Positions 52,620 through 62,825 of a DNA stretch of 64,000 nucleotides are shown here, one piece after another. Under the pieces are notes generated by a model. That model ran no database searches, was not told where the DNA came from, and saw only the letters and a program-made list of their open reading frames with translations. The DNA comes from Haemophilus haemolyticus (GTDB taxonomy: Bacteria > Pseudomonadota > Gammaproteobacteria > Enterobacterales > Pasteurellaceae), in contig NZ_CP031240.1 in NCBI RefSeq assembly GCF_003351405.1, positions 930,001 through 994,000 of the forward strand. The letters run 5' to 3'. Within the stretch, counting starts at the first letter, position 1; each line of letters starts with the position of its first letter. The position numbers and the translations under genes are program-made.

Positions 52620-53417
52620 TTATTCTTTTAACTCACCTAATACTTCAGATAATTGTGCTCCGACTAACACAACTAGCCAGCTAATCTGAATCCACAATAG
52701 CATAATCGGTAATGTTGCCATTGCGCCATAGATTAGTTGATAAGAAGGGAATGTGGTGATGTACCAAGTAAAGGCTTGTTTACCGAGTGTAAAGAAAATT
52801 GCGGCAATAAGCGCACCACAAGCAGAATATCTTATATCCACTTTCTTATTTGGCACGATGGTATAAATCAATGTGAAAATAAACCATGTGAAAAAGAACG
52901 GGAGTAAACTGAGCAATTTTACACCGAGTGAAAGCGTTTCCGATTGTTCAAACATGACTTTTATATAAGAGCTAATCCCTATACTTGTACCTATAACGAG
53001 AGGTCCAAAAGTCAGAATCATCCAGTAAATTGCGAAAGAGGTAAAAATAGGGCGAACACTTGTATCATGCCAAATGCTGTTGAGGGTTCGGTCGATGTTA
53101 TTAATTAGTATCAAGGCAACGGCAATTAAACTCACAATTCCCACAGCACTCATTTTCTTTGAGTTTAATACGAATTGATCGATATATTCGCCCACCATAT
53201 CACTCGCGGATGGCGCAAAATTGGTGAAAATCATTTCTTTCAATTCTCCAGTGACTTCATTGAATACAGGAAATGCAGAGAATATAGAAAAAATTACCAT
53301 CACCATTGGTACGATAGCAAGCATCGTGCTGTAAGTTAGTGCGCCAGCAGCTTGGTTGAGTTTATTTTCTGAAAAACGTTTACAAAAGAGCAGGCTAAAT
53401 TGTTTCAATGAAATCAT
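52620..53417 (-). CDS. YihY-family inner membrane protein
   Basis: A 265-residue membrane protein with about six helices. [22 protein letters not shown] is the family signature, followed by SAIVSL-type helices and [21 protein letters not shown] near the end. Once annotated as ribonuclease BN, but the YihY/BrkB-like family has no demonstrated RNase activity. The ATG at 53417 overlaps the stop of the preceding ychJ by four bases (ATGA), indicating translational coupling. The frame could open six codons upstream but this start is better placed. Confidence 0.88.
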   Translation of the reverse strand: MISLKQFSLLFCKRFSENKLNQAAGALTYSTMLAIVPMVMVIFSIFSAFPVFNEVTGELKEMIFTNFAPSASDMVGEYIDQFVLNSKKMSAVGIVSLIAVALILINNIDRTLNSIWHDTSVRPIFTSFAIYWMILTFGPLVIGTSIGISSYIKVMFEQSETLSLGVKLLSLLPFFFTWFIFTLIYTIVPNKKVDIRYSACGALIAAIFFTLGKQAFTWYITTFPSYQLIYGAMATLPIMLLWIQISWLVVLVGAQLSEVLGELKE

Positions 53418-53896
53418 AAAAATCCCCCACAGCAATGTTTAAATTTTTTACCAGAACCACATACACAAGGTTGTTTCATTGTAGGCAAGGATACAGTCGG
53501 ATCCACAAAATACCAACGGTTTTCAATTTTTACAAAAATTGACCGTTCTTGATGGGCTAGTTCTCCCTCTTCGCCTTGAAAAATAGCTTTAAATTCCACC
53601 GCACTTTGAGTTTTTGTGAGGTTTTCTGTTTTTAGGATTTCTAATCCTAGCCATGTAGTGTTGTCAGCCCATTCTTGCAATAGATGAGTCTCTAATAAAC
53701 TTTGTTGGTTTGGCACAGTTGTTGCAACAATATAAGGTATATTTTTTAAAACATAAGCCGTATAACGTGAACGCATGAGTTGTTCTGCCGTTTCGGGAAA
53801 CGCTTGTCTCAAATGAAATTTGCCACAACAATCTGCGTAATGATGACCAGATTGACATGGACAATCTACCGAAAGTGCGGTTGAAATTTCTGACAT
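53414..53896 (-). CDS. YchJ-family SEC-C motif protein
   Basis: A 160-residue cytosolic protein with two zinc-binding SEC-C motifs, [16 protein letters not shown] (residues ~12-27) and [15 protein letters not shown] at the C terminus, and a central YchJ/NTF2-like domain. No enzymatic activity is established for the family. It overlaps yihY by four bases and is two bases from the preceding MOSC gene, so the three form one operon. Confidence 0.9.
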   Translation of the reverse strand: MSEISTALSVDCPCQSGHHYADCCGKFHLRQAFPETAEQLMRSRYTAYVLKNIPYIVATTVPNQQSLLETHLLQEWADNTTWLGLEILKTENLTKTQSAVEFKAIFQGEEGELAHQERSIFVKIENRWYFVDPTVSLPTMKQPCVCGSGKKFKHCCGGFL

Positions 53897-53898
53897 AT

Positions 53899-54561
53899 TT
53901 ATCCCTGTTGTTTGAATTTCGATACTTGCGATCGAATTGAGCGTTTAAAGGCTTCAGCTAATACTTCAATATCTAATGCCGCCTCTAGTTCTGCTTCATT
54001 TTCGGGTGCAGATAACAAGCGATTTAAATGACGAATTGTTACTTGCGGATAAGGGCGTGCGAGTAATTTCAATTCATCACCTTGTCTAATTTCTCCCGTT
54101 TCAATGACGCGAACATACCAGCCACTGAGCCCGGTTTGATAAACAATATCGCGAGTCTCTTCGTTTTCCGTATTTTTGGATAAACGCTCACAAGGTTTAC
54201 GTGGCTGAGATACTTCTAAAATGGTTGAGCCGATTTGATAGCGATCGCCAATGCAGACATTGTCTTCATTCAAGCCTGACACGACAAAATTTTCTCCGTA
54301 AGTGGCAGTTTCCATGTAAGAAAAATCTTTATTTAATAAAACATTTAATTTATTAAAAGAATCTGCCGACATAAAAAAGAGAGATTTATCTACACCACCA
54401 TGATGTTTTTTCAAACCGACATCGTTTCCTTCTGCACCAAGAGAATGAATTTTTACCGATGGTACTGTTTTCTTACGAATTGCGCTTTCGTATACGCTTC
54501 CATCTGAAAAGGTTAGGGTTTGAACTTGTCCCACTTTTATGACTAAAATTTTTGCATCCAT
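53899..54561 (-). CDS. MOSC-domain protein (YiiM-like)
   Basis: A 220-residue protein with a MOSC beta-barrel: [22 protein letters not shown], the conserved Cys in [12 protein letters not shown], and [13 protein letters not shown], with a C-terminal 3-alpha domain ([20 protein letters not shown]). The YiiM type uses a molybdenum cofactor bound to this Cys to reduce N-hydroxylated purines such as 6-hydroxylaminopurine in E. coli. First gene of the operon with ychJ and yihY. Confidence 0.85.
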   Translation of the reverse strand: MDAKILVIKVGQVQTLTFSDGSVYESAIRKKTVPSVKIHSLGAEGNDVGLKKHHGGVDKSLFFMSADSFNKLNVLLNKDFSYMETATYGENFVVSGLNEDNVCIGDRYQIGSTILEVSQPRKPCERLSKNTENEETRDIVYQTGLSGWYVRVIETGEIRQGDELKLLARPYPQVTIRHLNRLLSAPENEAELEAALDIEVLAEAFKRSIRSQVSKFKQQG

Positions 54562-54685
54562 TTTGCTTTTTTATTGTTCTAGAAAAAAATTTCATGGAAT
54601 TATAACCGAAAACGTTTAACTTTTTGACCGCACTTCTTTTTTTACTTATTATTCGTTACAACAAAAAATAAAAGGATATTCATTT

Positions 54686-56185
54686 ATGCAATACGATCTC
54701 TCTCGCACAGAACAAGGTAAAATCCTAGGTATTACGGCCAAAATGGCTAACCGCCATGGCCTTATTGCTGGCGCAACAGGTACGGGTAAAACTGTCACAT
54801 TACGTAAAATGGCAGAAGCCTTCAGTGATGATGGGGTTCCGGTATTTTTAGTGGACGTGAAAGGCGATCTTTCTGGCTTAGTAAAGAGCGGTCAATTTCA
54901 GGGCAAAATTGCGGAACGAATTGAGCAGTTCGAGTTAGGCAATGAAAGTTATCTCAATGGCTATCCTGTTTCTTTTTGGGATGTTTTTGGCCAAACGGGC
55001 ATTCCTCTCCGAACAACTATTTCTGAAATGGGCCCTTTGTTGCTTTCTCGTTTATTGAATCTAAATGCTACGCAAGAAGGATTATTAAACCTCGTATTTC
55101 GTGTGGCAGATGATAAAGGTCTATTGCTCATTGATTTAAAAGATCTTCGTGCAATGCTGAAATATGTTGCAGAGAATGCGAAAACCTTCCAAGTTGAGTA
55201 TGGTAATGTTTCGACCGCAAGTGTTGGCGCAATCCAACGAGCGTTACTGACACTTGAAAATGAAGGCGCTACAAATTTATTTGGTGAGCCAGCATTGAAT
55301 CTAGATGACTGGATGCAAACTCGCGATGGGCGAGGGGTAATTAATGTACTCAATTCTGAAAAATTGATTAATTCCCCAAGAATGTATAGCGCATTTCTAT
55401 TATGGTTGATGGCAGAACTCTTTGAACAACTGCCAGAAGTGGGTGATCCTGAGAAACCTAAATTTGTGATGTTTTTTGATGAAGCACACTTATTGTTTGA
55501 TGGTGCGCCGAGCGTACTAGTGGAAAAAGTAGAACAGGTTGTGCGTTTGATTCGTTCTAAAGGTGTGGGAATCTATTTTGTCACGCAGAATCCACTTGAT
55601 TTGCCAGATACCGTATTAGGCCAGTTAGGTAATCGTGTTCAACACGCTCTTCGTGCATTTACTCCACGCGATCAAAAAGCTGTAAAATCGGCTGCAGAAA
55701 CTTTCCGAGCAAACCCTTCAGTGAATGTCGTTGAGACTATTTCAACCCTTGGAGTGGGGCAAGCATTGGTATCATTTTTAGATGAAAAAGGCATGCCAAC
55801 GCCGGTTGAAATTGCCTATATCTACCCGCCAAAAAGTCAGCTTTCACCATTAACGACAGATGAACGTAATGCTTGGGTGAAAGATGATGATCTTTATGCG
55901 TATTATAAAGAATATGTAGATAATGAATCTGCCTTTGAAGTATTAACTGCTCAAGCGGATTTAGCTGCGGTACAACAAAAACAAGCAGAGCAAGCCCAAA
56001 CGGAAGAAGAAAACGGCTTCTTAGGTAGTTTGAGCCGAATGATTTTTGGTACGCAAAAGCGCGGTGAAAAATTATCGCCAACTGAGCAAATAGTAAATAG
56101 TGTTGCGCAGTCTGTAGGGCGAAATATTCGAAATCAAATTACCAAGCAAATTATGAGAGGCATAATGGGCGCGCTTAAGAGATAA
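54686..56185 (+). CDS. HerA-like ATPase, DUF853 family (YjgR)
   Basis: A 499-residue P-loop ATPase of the HerA/FtsK-type fold. Walker A GATGTGKTVTLRKMAEAFS lies near residues 29-46, Walker B is KFVMFFDEAHLLFDGAPS and a sensor motif IYFVTQNPLDLPDTVLGQLG follows. The C-terminal region has a low-complexity Gln/Ala/Glu-rich segment and a short basic tail. The family function is unknown, with DNA translocation inferred from the fold. AAAGGATATTCATTT precedes the ATG. Monocistronic. Confidence 0.9.
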   Translation: MQYDLSRTEQGKILGITAKMANRHGLIAGATGTGKTVTLRKMAEAFSDDGVPVFLVDVKGDLSGLVKSGQFQGKIAERIEQFELGNESYLNGYPVSFWDVFGQTGIPLRTTISEMGPLLLSRLLNLNATQEGLLNLVFRVADDKGLLLIDLKDLRAMLKYVAENAKTFQVEYGNVSTASVGAIQRALLTLENEGATNLFGEPALNLDDWMQTRDGRGVINVLNSEKLINSPRMYSAFLLWLMAELFEQLPEVGDPEKPKFVMFFDEAHLLFDGAPSVLVEKVEQVVRLIRSKGVGIYFVTQNPLDLPDTVLGQLGNRVQHALRAFTPRDQKAVKSAAETFRANPSVNVVETISTLGVGQALVSFLDEKGMPTPVEIAYIYPPKSQLSPLTTDERNAWVKDDDLYAYYKEYVDNESAFEVLTAQADLAAVQQKQAEQAQTEEENGFLGSLSRMIFGTQKRGEKLSPTEQIVNSVAQSVGRNIRNQITKQIMRGIMGALKR

Positions 56186-56286
56186 AGTTATTTTTCGAAA
56201 AATACTCGAGTGCTTTTATTTATTCAAAAATCTGATTTCGCCTCAGGGTGAAATCATCACGTTAAATGGCAATAAGGAGATTTATT

Positions 56287-57045
56287 ATGTCAGACGTATT
56301 CCACCTAAACCTCACAAAATCCCAATTGAAAGGTGCAACACTCGCTATTGTTCCTGGCGATCCTGCGCGTAGTGAGCGTATTGCTAAACAACTTGATAAT
56401 CCAGAGTTTCTTGCTAGCACGCGTGAATTTACTTCATGGTTAGGCTACCTCAATGGACAACCTGTTGTAGTATGTTCTACGGGTATTGGTGGGCCATCAA
56501 CATCAATTTGTGTGGAAGAGCTTGCTCAACTTGGCGTTCGCACTTTCTTACGTATTGGTACAACGGGTGCTATTCAACCACATATTAACGTAGGCGATGT
56601 TCTTATCACAACTGCTTCTATTCGCTTAGATGGTGCAAGCCGTCATTTCGCACCATTAGAATATCCCGCTGTGGCAAACTTTGAATGTACAACCGCACTT
56701 TATAATGCAGCGAAAGCAAAAGGTATCGAGCCTTATGTAGGTGTAACCGCATCATCTGATACATTCTATCCAGGTCAAGAACGTTATGATACCTATAGCG
56801 GAAAAGTGTATCGTGATTACCAAGGGCTACTTAAACAATGGCAAGATTTGAATGTGATGAACTATGAAATGGAATCATCAACATTGTTTACCATGTGTAG
56901 CGCATTAGGTTTGCGTGCTGGGATGGTTGCGGGTGTGATTGTAAACCGCACTCAACAAGAAATTCCAAATGAAGCAACAATGAAACAAACGGAAGAAAAA
57001 GCTGTTTCTGTTGTGATCGCAGCCGCGCAGGCGTTGTTAAGTTAA
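56287..57045 (+). CDS. udp: Uridine phosphorylase
   Basis: Cleaves uridine with phosphate to uracil and ribose-1-phosphate in pyrimidine salvage. It shows the phosphate-binding [47 protein letters not shown] and the nucleoside-binding [18 protein letters not shown]. The 252-residue length matches. I start at ATG 56287, with AAGGAG upstream; seven earlier codons lack a ribosome site. Immediately followed by an IS3-family relic. Confidence 0.97.
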   Translation: MSDVFHLNLTKSQLKGATLAIVPGDPARSERIAKQLDNPEFLASTREFTSWLGYLNGQPVVVCSTGIGGPSTSICVEELAQLGVRTFLRIGTTGAIQPHINVGDVLITTASIRLDGASRHFAPLEYPAVANFECTTALYNAAKAKGIEPYVGVTASSDTFYPGQERYDTYSGKVYRDYQGLLKQWQDLNVMNYEMESSTLFTMCSALGLRAGMVAGVIVNRTQQEIPNEATMKQTEEKAVSVVIAAAQALLS

Positions 57046-57087
57046 TGTCTTTTAATTGGGGTGTATAAAACCTTGTTTTGAACGTTT

Positions 57088-57650
57088 CCAAAAAATTAGA
57101 CTGTTAAATAAAGGACTGAGTTCTGTAATCCACAGGGCTTAGTCTTTTTAGTGTATACTGATTATGATTGTAGTAATGAATGTAACTCATGAATTGTTTT
57201 TTCGAGTTGTTCGAAAATATCAAACTGTTTCTACTCGTAGCACTCCGTTTTTAACTGCCCAAAGAAACTTTCCATTGCTGCATTATCTAAACAATTTCCT
57301 TTTCTCGACATACTTTGTCGAATACCATGTTTTAAGAGGATTGCTTGATACCCTCTCATTTGATATTTCCATCCTGTCTAGAATGTAAAATAAGCCTTGT
57401 TACCACTTGCGCCATCATTAGGATGATTTGCTCAAAATTCGGGCTTATTGATAAATTTAGATTAAATAAATCCTTCATTGGAGCTAAATATGGCTAACCC
57501 TCAGCACATTTAAATTCGGTGAGGTCTGTTACTAACTTTTTATTCGCCGGCTTATGGTAAAGTTGCATTTTAATAAATGAGCAACAAATCCATAGAATCT
57601 CTCTTGATATTCCTTTCGTAATGGTGTTAAATCACTCACATATTGTGAGG
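57088..57650 (-). mobile_element. Decayed IS3-family element, copy C
   Basis: Leftward reading gives remnants of the IS150-like orf[21 protein letters not shown], then GQLKTECYE followed by a TAG, then FEQLEKTIHE with a frameshift. The right end (AACAGTCTAATTTTTTGG) lies at 57088; its inverted repeat is degenerate, and the left end was not found, with homology fading before 57650. The stretch 57400-57660 has only weak, broken pieces. The element lies between udp and yafJ. Confidence 0.75.
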
Positions 57651-57668
57651 TTATATCTTATTTAAATT

Positions 57669-58493
57669 ATGTGTCAATTACTCGGAATGAATTGTAATAC
57701 GCCGACGGATATTGTCTTTTCTTTTGAAGGTTTTCGTCGTCGTGCTGGTTTAACTGATTGTCATTCAGATGGCTTTGGAATTGCTTTTTTTGAAGGGCGT
57801 GGAGTGCGTATTTTTCGCGACAATCAAGCTGCTAGCCTTTCCCCCATCGCTGATTGTGTGAAGCAATATAAAATCAAATCTTTGAATGTTATTGCACATA
57901 TTCGTAAGGCGACTCAGGGCGAAGTTAATATTGAAAATACTCATCCATTTATTCGTGAAATTTGGGGGCAGAACTGGGTTTTTGCGCATAATGGTAATTT
58001 GAAAAACCTACCAGATATGACAGAACATTTTTTGCAGCCAATAGGTTCTACAGATTCTGAAGCTGCCTTTTGTTATATGGCGGAATATCTCAAAAATACT
58101 TTTCGTAAAAAACCGAGTGAAATGGAAATTTTTGAGGCTATTCAAAAAGTAACAAAAGAGCTTGCTCAACACGGCACATTCAATTTTATTCTCTCTAATG
58201 GCGAATGGATGATCGCCCATTGTTCAACAAATTTACATTATGTCATGCGACAAGCGCCTTTTGGTAAAGCGCACAGAATTGATGATGATGGTGTCATTGA
58301 TTTTAGTGATTATGCAAAGGAAGGTGATAAAGTGAATATCATAACAACCTTTCCGTTAACTAAAGATGAAAATTGGACAAAAATGGAAAATGGTGGATTT
58401 GTATTTTTTAAGAACGGGGACAAAATTGCTGAAGTGGTAGGTACCCCGAAAGAAGCGATTGATGATGGTACCTTAGGTAATAGAGCAGCTTAA
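57669..58493 (+). CDS. Class II glutamine amidotransferase, YafJ-like
   Basis: A 274-residue Ntn-type amidotransferase. The nucleophile Cys2 follows the initiator Met (MCQLLGMNCNTPTDIVFSF). SDGFGIAFFEGRGVRIF, VIAHIRKATQGEVNIENTHPF and WVFAHNGNLKN are the glutamine-binding and oxyanion elements. It carries no synthetase domain, so its partner or target is unknown. It has no clear ribosome site and sits immediately after IS copy C; inverted IS relics flank it on both sides. Confidence 0.9.
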   Translation: MCQLLGMNCNTPTDIVFSFEGFRRRAGLTDCHSDGFGIAFFEGRGVRIFRDNQAASLSPIADCVKQYKIKSLNVIAHIRKATQGEVNIENTHPFIREIWGQNWVFAHNGNLKNLPDMTEHFLQPIGSTDSEAAFCYMAEYLKNTFRKKPSEMEIFEAIQKVTKELAQHGTFNFILSNGEWMIAHCSTNLHYVMRQAPFGKAHRIDDDGVIDFSDYAKEGDKVNIITTFPLTKDENWTKMENGGFVFFKNGDKIAEVVGTPKEAIDDGTLGNRAA

Positions 58494-58525
58494 TTAAATC
58501 CAGCCAAAGAAAAGTGCGGTTAGAC

Positions 58526-59315
58526 TGATCTGCACCCCAAAAGTTGGGCTCAACAACCAACAATTGAGATGCAGATTTTATTATGGGTAAAACACTACAC
58601 AATCGAATTTAAATTACAGGTTCTCCAACCTATTCTGAATCGAAAGATGAGTATCAGAGAAGCAGCTCGTTTTTAATATCCCCTCAGACTCATTAGTTGG
58701 AACCTGGTTGAAACGCGTTGAAAAAATGGTATAAATGAGCTGATTCCTTGTAAACCATCAGGACGGCCGCCAATGAAACCTAAATATACCAGAATGCCTT
58801 CTCCCCCTAAAATGAAAGAAGACCGTTTACACCTGAGAATTTTACAGCTTGAAGTGGGATAGCCTACCTAAAGAAGTTGAGAAGGCTCAGACTTCAGGAC
58901 GAAGCCGACCATCGGAAATTATCCAAAGGTTAAGAACGAGTTATCCCTTAACATGACTATTAAGTTTCGCGCGATTAGCGCGTAGTACGTTCTTTTTCCA
59001 ACTTCAAATGAAGCGAGATAAAGGCAAAGCTCTTAAAGTTGTTATTAAAGAGAAATATTCTCATTAAACAAATCCTGTGTAGCCATTTTATATTCAGAGC
59101 TAGGCTGGCACCATCAAATGGTAACTTATAGTCGAATCTTGGCTGAACATGGTATCATTCAAAGTATGTCGAGAAAAGGGATAGTTGATGCTGTCAGGGA
59201 TTATTTAGATTACTATAATCACCGACGGATTCAACTAAAATCAAAAGGATTGAGTCCGATACAATATAGAAAACAATCCTTTAAATAACAGTCTAACTTT
59301 TTGCGGTTAGATCAT
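58526..59315 (+). mobile_element. Decayed IS3-family element, copy D (790 bp)
   Basis: Left inverted repeat TGATCTGCACCCCAAAAG starts at 58526, and the right one (AGTCTAACTTTTTGCGGTTAGATCA) ends at 59315. The orfA pieces are readable in broken frames: TIEFKLQVLQ, MSIREAARF, KEDRLHLRILQLEV (coiled-coil end). orfB remains only as NYPKVK, RDKGKALKVVIKEK and the C-terminal DYYNHRRIQLKSKGLSPIQYR. Many stops, no DDE core. Opposite in orientation to copy C, with yafJ between them. Confidence 0.82.
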
Positions 59316-59352
59316 TTTTAACCGCACTTTTTCATTAATATAGATAAACATT

Positions 59353-60090
59353 ATGCGCATACCAAGAATTTATCATCCTGAATCCCTTGAAAATCAAACT
59401 CAATGTCAGCTTTCCGAAGACGCGGCAAACCATGTAGGGCGCGTGTTAAGAATGACAGAAGGCGAACAAATCGAGCTCTTTGATGGCTCTAATCATATTT
59501 ATCCAGCCAAAATTATTGAGTCGAATAAAAAAGCGGTAAAGGTAGATATTTTGGGGCGTGAGCTTGCGGACAAAGAATCCAACTTAAAAATTCATTTGGG
59601 ACAAGTGATTTCTCGTGGAGAACGAATGGAATTTACCATTCAAAAATCGGTGGAATTGGGGGTGAATGTGATTACGCCATTATGGTCAGAACGCTGTGGC
59701 GTAAAGCTTGATGGCGAACGCATGGATAAAAAAATCCAACAATGGCAAAAAATTGCGATTGCTGCTTGTGAACAGTGCGGTCGTAATATTGTGCCAGAGA
59801 TTCGTCCACTGATGAAATTGCAAGATTGGTGTGCAGAAAATGACGGAGCGCTAAAATTGAATTTGCATCCACGCGCGCAATATTCGATTAAAACGTTACC
59901 GAATATTCCCGTTGAAGGCGTTCGCTTATTAATTGGCTCAGAAGGTGGATTATCTGCACAAGAAATTGCACAAACTGAACAGCAAGGATTTACTGAAATT
60001 TTATTAGGAAAGCGTATTTTGCGTACTGAAACTGCATCGCTTGCGGCGATTAGTGCACTACAAATTTGTTTTGGAGATTTAGGTGAATGA
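59353..60090 (+). CDS. rsmE: 16S rRNA m3U1498 methyltransferase RsmE
   Basis: SPOUT methyltransferase for N3 of U1498 in 16S rRNA. N-terminal PUA-like domain ([10 protein letters not shown]) then [37 protein letters not shown], the SAM-binding knot [15 protein letters not shown] and [16 protein letters not shown]. Length 245 matches. First of three tightly packed genes: its stop overlaps the next start by four bases. Confidence 0.96.
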   Translation: MRIPRIYHPESLENQTQCQLSEDAANHVGRVLRMTEGEQIELFDGSNHIYPAKIIESNKKAVKVDILGRELADKESNLKIHLGQVISRGERMEFTIQKSVELGVNVITPLWSERCGVKLDGERMDKKIQQWQKIAIAACEQCGRNIVPEIRPLMKLQDWCAENDGALKLNLHPRAQYSIKTLPNIPVEGVRLLIGSEGGLSAQEIAQTEQQGFTEILLGKRILRTETASLAAISALQICFGDLGE

Positions 60091-60647
60091 TGGAGTTACA
60101 AGGGAAATTTTTGATCGCGATGCCACACTTAGACGATTATTTTAATCGTACTGTGGTGTTTATGTGCGAGCATAATGAGCAAGGCTCGATGGGATTGGTG
60201 ATTAATCAGCCCACAGATTTAAGCATTGCGGAACTTTATTCTAAACTCAATTTTATGATGAAAAATGACCGCACTTTTAGCAATGAAATGGTGGTGGCCG
60301 GTGGCCCTATGCATAGTGAAAGAGGTTTTATTCTACATAAGAATACACCTAATGAATTCCAGCATACTTATAAAATCACGGATGAACTTTCAATGACAAC
60401 CTCTGCTGATGTGATAGAGACGCTAGGTTCTGAACTTGCACCAGAAAAATATCTTATCGCTCTAGGATGCTCTAGCTGGGAAGCGGGGCAATTAGAAAAA
60501 GAAATCACTGATAATGCTTGGTTAGTCGCGACTGCGAACGATCAGATTTTATTTGATATGCCTTATGATGAGCGCTATGTTGCGGCGAATCAATTACTTG
60601 GTATTCACCCACATAATTTTGTGTTTGCACAAGTGGGGCATAGCTAA
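60087..60647 (+). CDS. yqgE: UPF0301 protein YqgE
   Basis: A 186-residue conserved protein of unknown function. Family signatures are [51 protein letters not shown] and [19 protein letters not shown]. Two ATGs in tandem begin the frame, the first (60087) overlapping rsmE. It almost always neighbours yqgF/ruvX, as here, where its TAA overlaps the next ATG by one base. Confidence 0.95.
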   Translation: MMELQGKFLIAMPHLDDYFNRTVVFMCEHNEQGSMGLVINQPTDLSIAELYSKLNFMMKNDRTFSNEMVVAGGPMHSERGFILHKNTPNEFQHTYKITDELSMTTSADVIETLGSELAPEKYLIALGCSSWEAGQLEKEITDNAWLVATANDQILFDMPYDERYVAANQLLGIHPHNFVFAQVGHS

Positions 60648-61072
60648 TGGGGATTATTGCACTTGCTTTTGATTTTGGTACCAAAAGTATTGGCTGTGCT
60701 GTAGGACAAAGTATTACCGGCACTGCACAAGCCTTACCTGCGTTTAAGGCGCAAGATGGTATTCCAAACTGGGATGCGATTGAAAAATGCTTGAAAGAAT
60801 GGAAACCAGATGTTGTCGTTGTTGGTTTGCCTTTAAATATGGACGGAACAGAACAAGATCTGACTTTGCGTGCTCGTAAATTTGCAAATCGTTTACAAGG
60901 GCGTTTTGGCGTTAATGTTCAGTTGCAAGATGAACGTCTAACAACAACAGAGGCACGCAGTGAAATTTTTGATAGAGGCGGTTTTCGTGCCTTAAAAAAA
61001 GGTAAAGTAGATGGGATCTCTGCTTGTTTGATTCTAGAAAGTTGGTTTGAGGTTGAAGAATATTACGAATAA
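60647..61072 (+). CDS. ruvX: Holliday-junction resolvase-like protein RuvX/YqgF
   Basis: A 141-residue RNase H-fold protein implicated in pre-16S rRNA 5' end processing and putative junction resolution. The catalytic Asp motif [17 protein letters not shown] lies at the N terminus, with [11 protein letters not shown] and [15 protein letters not shown] further on. Overlaps yqgE by one base, third gene of the rsmE operon. Confidence 0.94.
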   Translation: MGIIALAFDFGTKSIGCAVGQSITGTAQALPAFKAQDGIPNWDAIEKCLKEWKPDVVVVGLPLNMDGTEQDLTLRARKFANRLQGRFGVNVQLQDERLTTTEARSEIFDRGGFRALKKGKVDGISACLILESWFEVEEYYE

Positions 61073-61077
61073 AAAAA

Positions 61078-61100
61078 GCCCTTTCAAAAGCTGAAAGGGC
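61078..61100 (-). terminator. Terminator of trhP (leftward)
   Basis: GCCCTTTCA (61078-61086) and TGAAAGGGC (61092-61100), a 9-bp stem. The run of A at 61071-61077 reads as T on the minus strand, so it closes the leftward trhP transcript; it can also weakly end the rightward rsmE operon. Confidence 0.75.
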
Positions 61101-61214
61101 AAAAATATTTGGAGTCATACTATGAGTTGTTGAATTAACAAATCAGGTATGTGGCGTATTATAATAATAAAATACAAAAATGCAACATTTTTTTAACAAA
61201 TAATTTTTTGTCAT

Positions 61215-62594
61215 TTAATTATGTGGATTTCTTGTATTGCTATTGACTAAATTACGCATTAATAATGCATAGTCTAAGTTGATATCTTGTGGTACGTCTA
61301 AGAACACAAAATGCCCATCACCTAGTGCTGCATCAACCGCTTCATTTTTACGATTTATCATTTTTTCAATTTTGAAATTGATATTACCCTGAGGGGTCAT
61401 CATTTCTACATCATCACCAAGTAGGAATTTGTTCTTCACCGCCACTTCAGCCATACCTTGTTCATTACGTTTACCAGTAAATTCACCGACAAACTGTTGA
61501 CGATCAGAAATAGAATAACCGTATTCGTAGTTTTGGTATTCATCGTGCGTATGACGACGTAAGAAACCTTCGGTATAACCACGATGTGCAAGGGACTCCA
61601 ACGTATCCATTAAGCTTTCATCAAATGGTTTGCCAGCAGCTGCATCATCAATGGCTTTGCGGTAAACTTGAGCGGTTCTTGCGCAGTAATAGAAGGATTT
61701 AGTACGGCCTTCGATTTTTAAAGAATGCACCCCAAGTGCGGTCAATTTTTCTACGTGTTGTACGGCACGCAGATCTTTTGAGTTCATAAAGTAAGTGCCG
61801 TGCTCATCTTCAAAAGCGGTCATTTGTTCATCTGGCTTTTGTGATTCGGTATAAAGGAAGACTTTATCTGTTACCGCACCTTTGCCCAAAGTCGGCGCTA
61901 CATTTTTTACTTCAATTTGTTGAGCGGGAGCGATTTTAGGCACGATGTTGCCTACTTCATCCGTGGTGCCTTCTTCCATCTTATATTCCCAACGACAAGC
62001 ATTCGTGCAAGTGCCTTGGTTTGGGTCGCGTTTGTTGATATAGCCAGAAAGTAAGCAGCGGCCAGAATACGCCATACATAATGCACCGTGTATGAAAATT
62101 TCGAGTTCGATATCTGGCACGTGTTGGCGAATTTCAGCAATTTCATCTATTGAAAGTTCGCGAGATAAAATAACACGAGTTAATCCCATTTGTTTCCAGA
62201 ATTTTACCGTTGCCCAGTTTACCGCATTCGCTTGTACTGAAAGGTGAATATCAATATCTGGGAAGTTTTCACGCACCAACATGATTAAGCCTGGGTCAGA
62301 CATAATTAAGGCATCAGGGCCCATGTCGATCACAGGCTGTAAATCTTTGATAAAGGTTTTGAGTTTAGAGTTATGGGGTGCAATGTTCACGACCACATAG
62401 AATTTTTTGCCAAGCGCATGGGCCTCATCGATCCCGATTTTTAAATTGGCGTGATTAAATTCATTGTTGCGTACACGTAAGCTATAACGTGGTTGGCCTG
62501 CATAAACAGCATCTGCCCCATAGGCAAAAGCATAGCGCATATTTTTGAGGGAGCCAGCAGGGGAAAGTAATTCTGGTTTGAATTGGGTTGTCAT
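61215..62594 (-). CDS. trhP: Peptidase U32-family tRNA hydroxylation protein TrhP (YegQ)
   Basis: A 459-residue iron-sulfur protein needed for prephenate-dependent 5-hydroxylation of U34 in tRNAs, including tRNA-Val(cmo5UAC) and tRNA-Ala. The four-Cys cluster is visible in ALCMAYSGRCLLSGY and GTCTNACRWEYK. LLSPAGSLKNMRYAFAYGADAVYAG opens the protein and the U32 C-terminal domain follows. Earlier annotations called it a protease, but the hydroxylation role is better supported. A 7-bp hairpin (62627-62645) lies in its leader. Confidence 0.92.
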   Translation of the reverse strand: MTTQFKPELLSPAGSLKNMRYAFAYGADAVYAGQPRYSLRVRNNEFNHANLKIGIDEAHALGKKFYVVVNIAPHNSKLKTFIKDLQPVIDMGPDALIMSDPGLIMLVRENFPDIDIHLSVQANAVNWATVKFWKQMGLTRVILSRELSIDEIAEIRQHVPDIELEIFIHGALCMAYSGRCLLSGYINKRDPNQGTCTNACRWEYKMEEGTTDEVGNIVPKIAPAQQIEVKNVAPTLGKGAVTDKVFLYTESQKPDEQMTAFEDEHGTYFMNSKDLRAVQHVEKLTALGVHSLKIEGRTKSFYYCARTAQVYRKAIDDAAAGKPFDESLMDTLESLAHRGYTEGFLRRHTHDEYQNYEYGYSISDRQQFVGEFTGKRNEQGMAEVAVKNKFLLGDDVEMMTPQGNINFKIEKMINRKNEAVDAALGDGHFVFLDVPQDINLDYALLMRNLVNSNTRNPHN

Positions 62595-62825
62595 AATATT
62601 CTCTTTTGTCTGATTTCAGGTCAGGGATTTGCGCTAGGCAAATCGTTAGGTGGGGTATTGTAGAGAAAATATTTGGCTTGTAAAGGAAAGTGCGGTCAAA
62701 TCCTAATTAGAAATTCAGTTTATCTGGTTCTGATATAAAGATTTAACCGCTTGAATTACCCTATATTAAATAAAATTATGAGCTTCAAATTTTGCCCTAT
62801 AACAATTGCTTGTCTTTTATTTTGA

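Noticed and set aside
62595..62825. Possible TPP riboswitch near the thiamine genes.
   Set aside because: This stretch is downstream of thiE; no THI-box-like sequence was seen. A riboswitch would be expected upstream of the operon, beyond the right edge.
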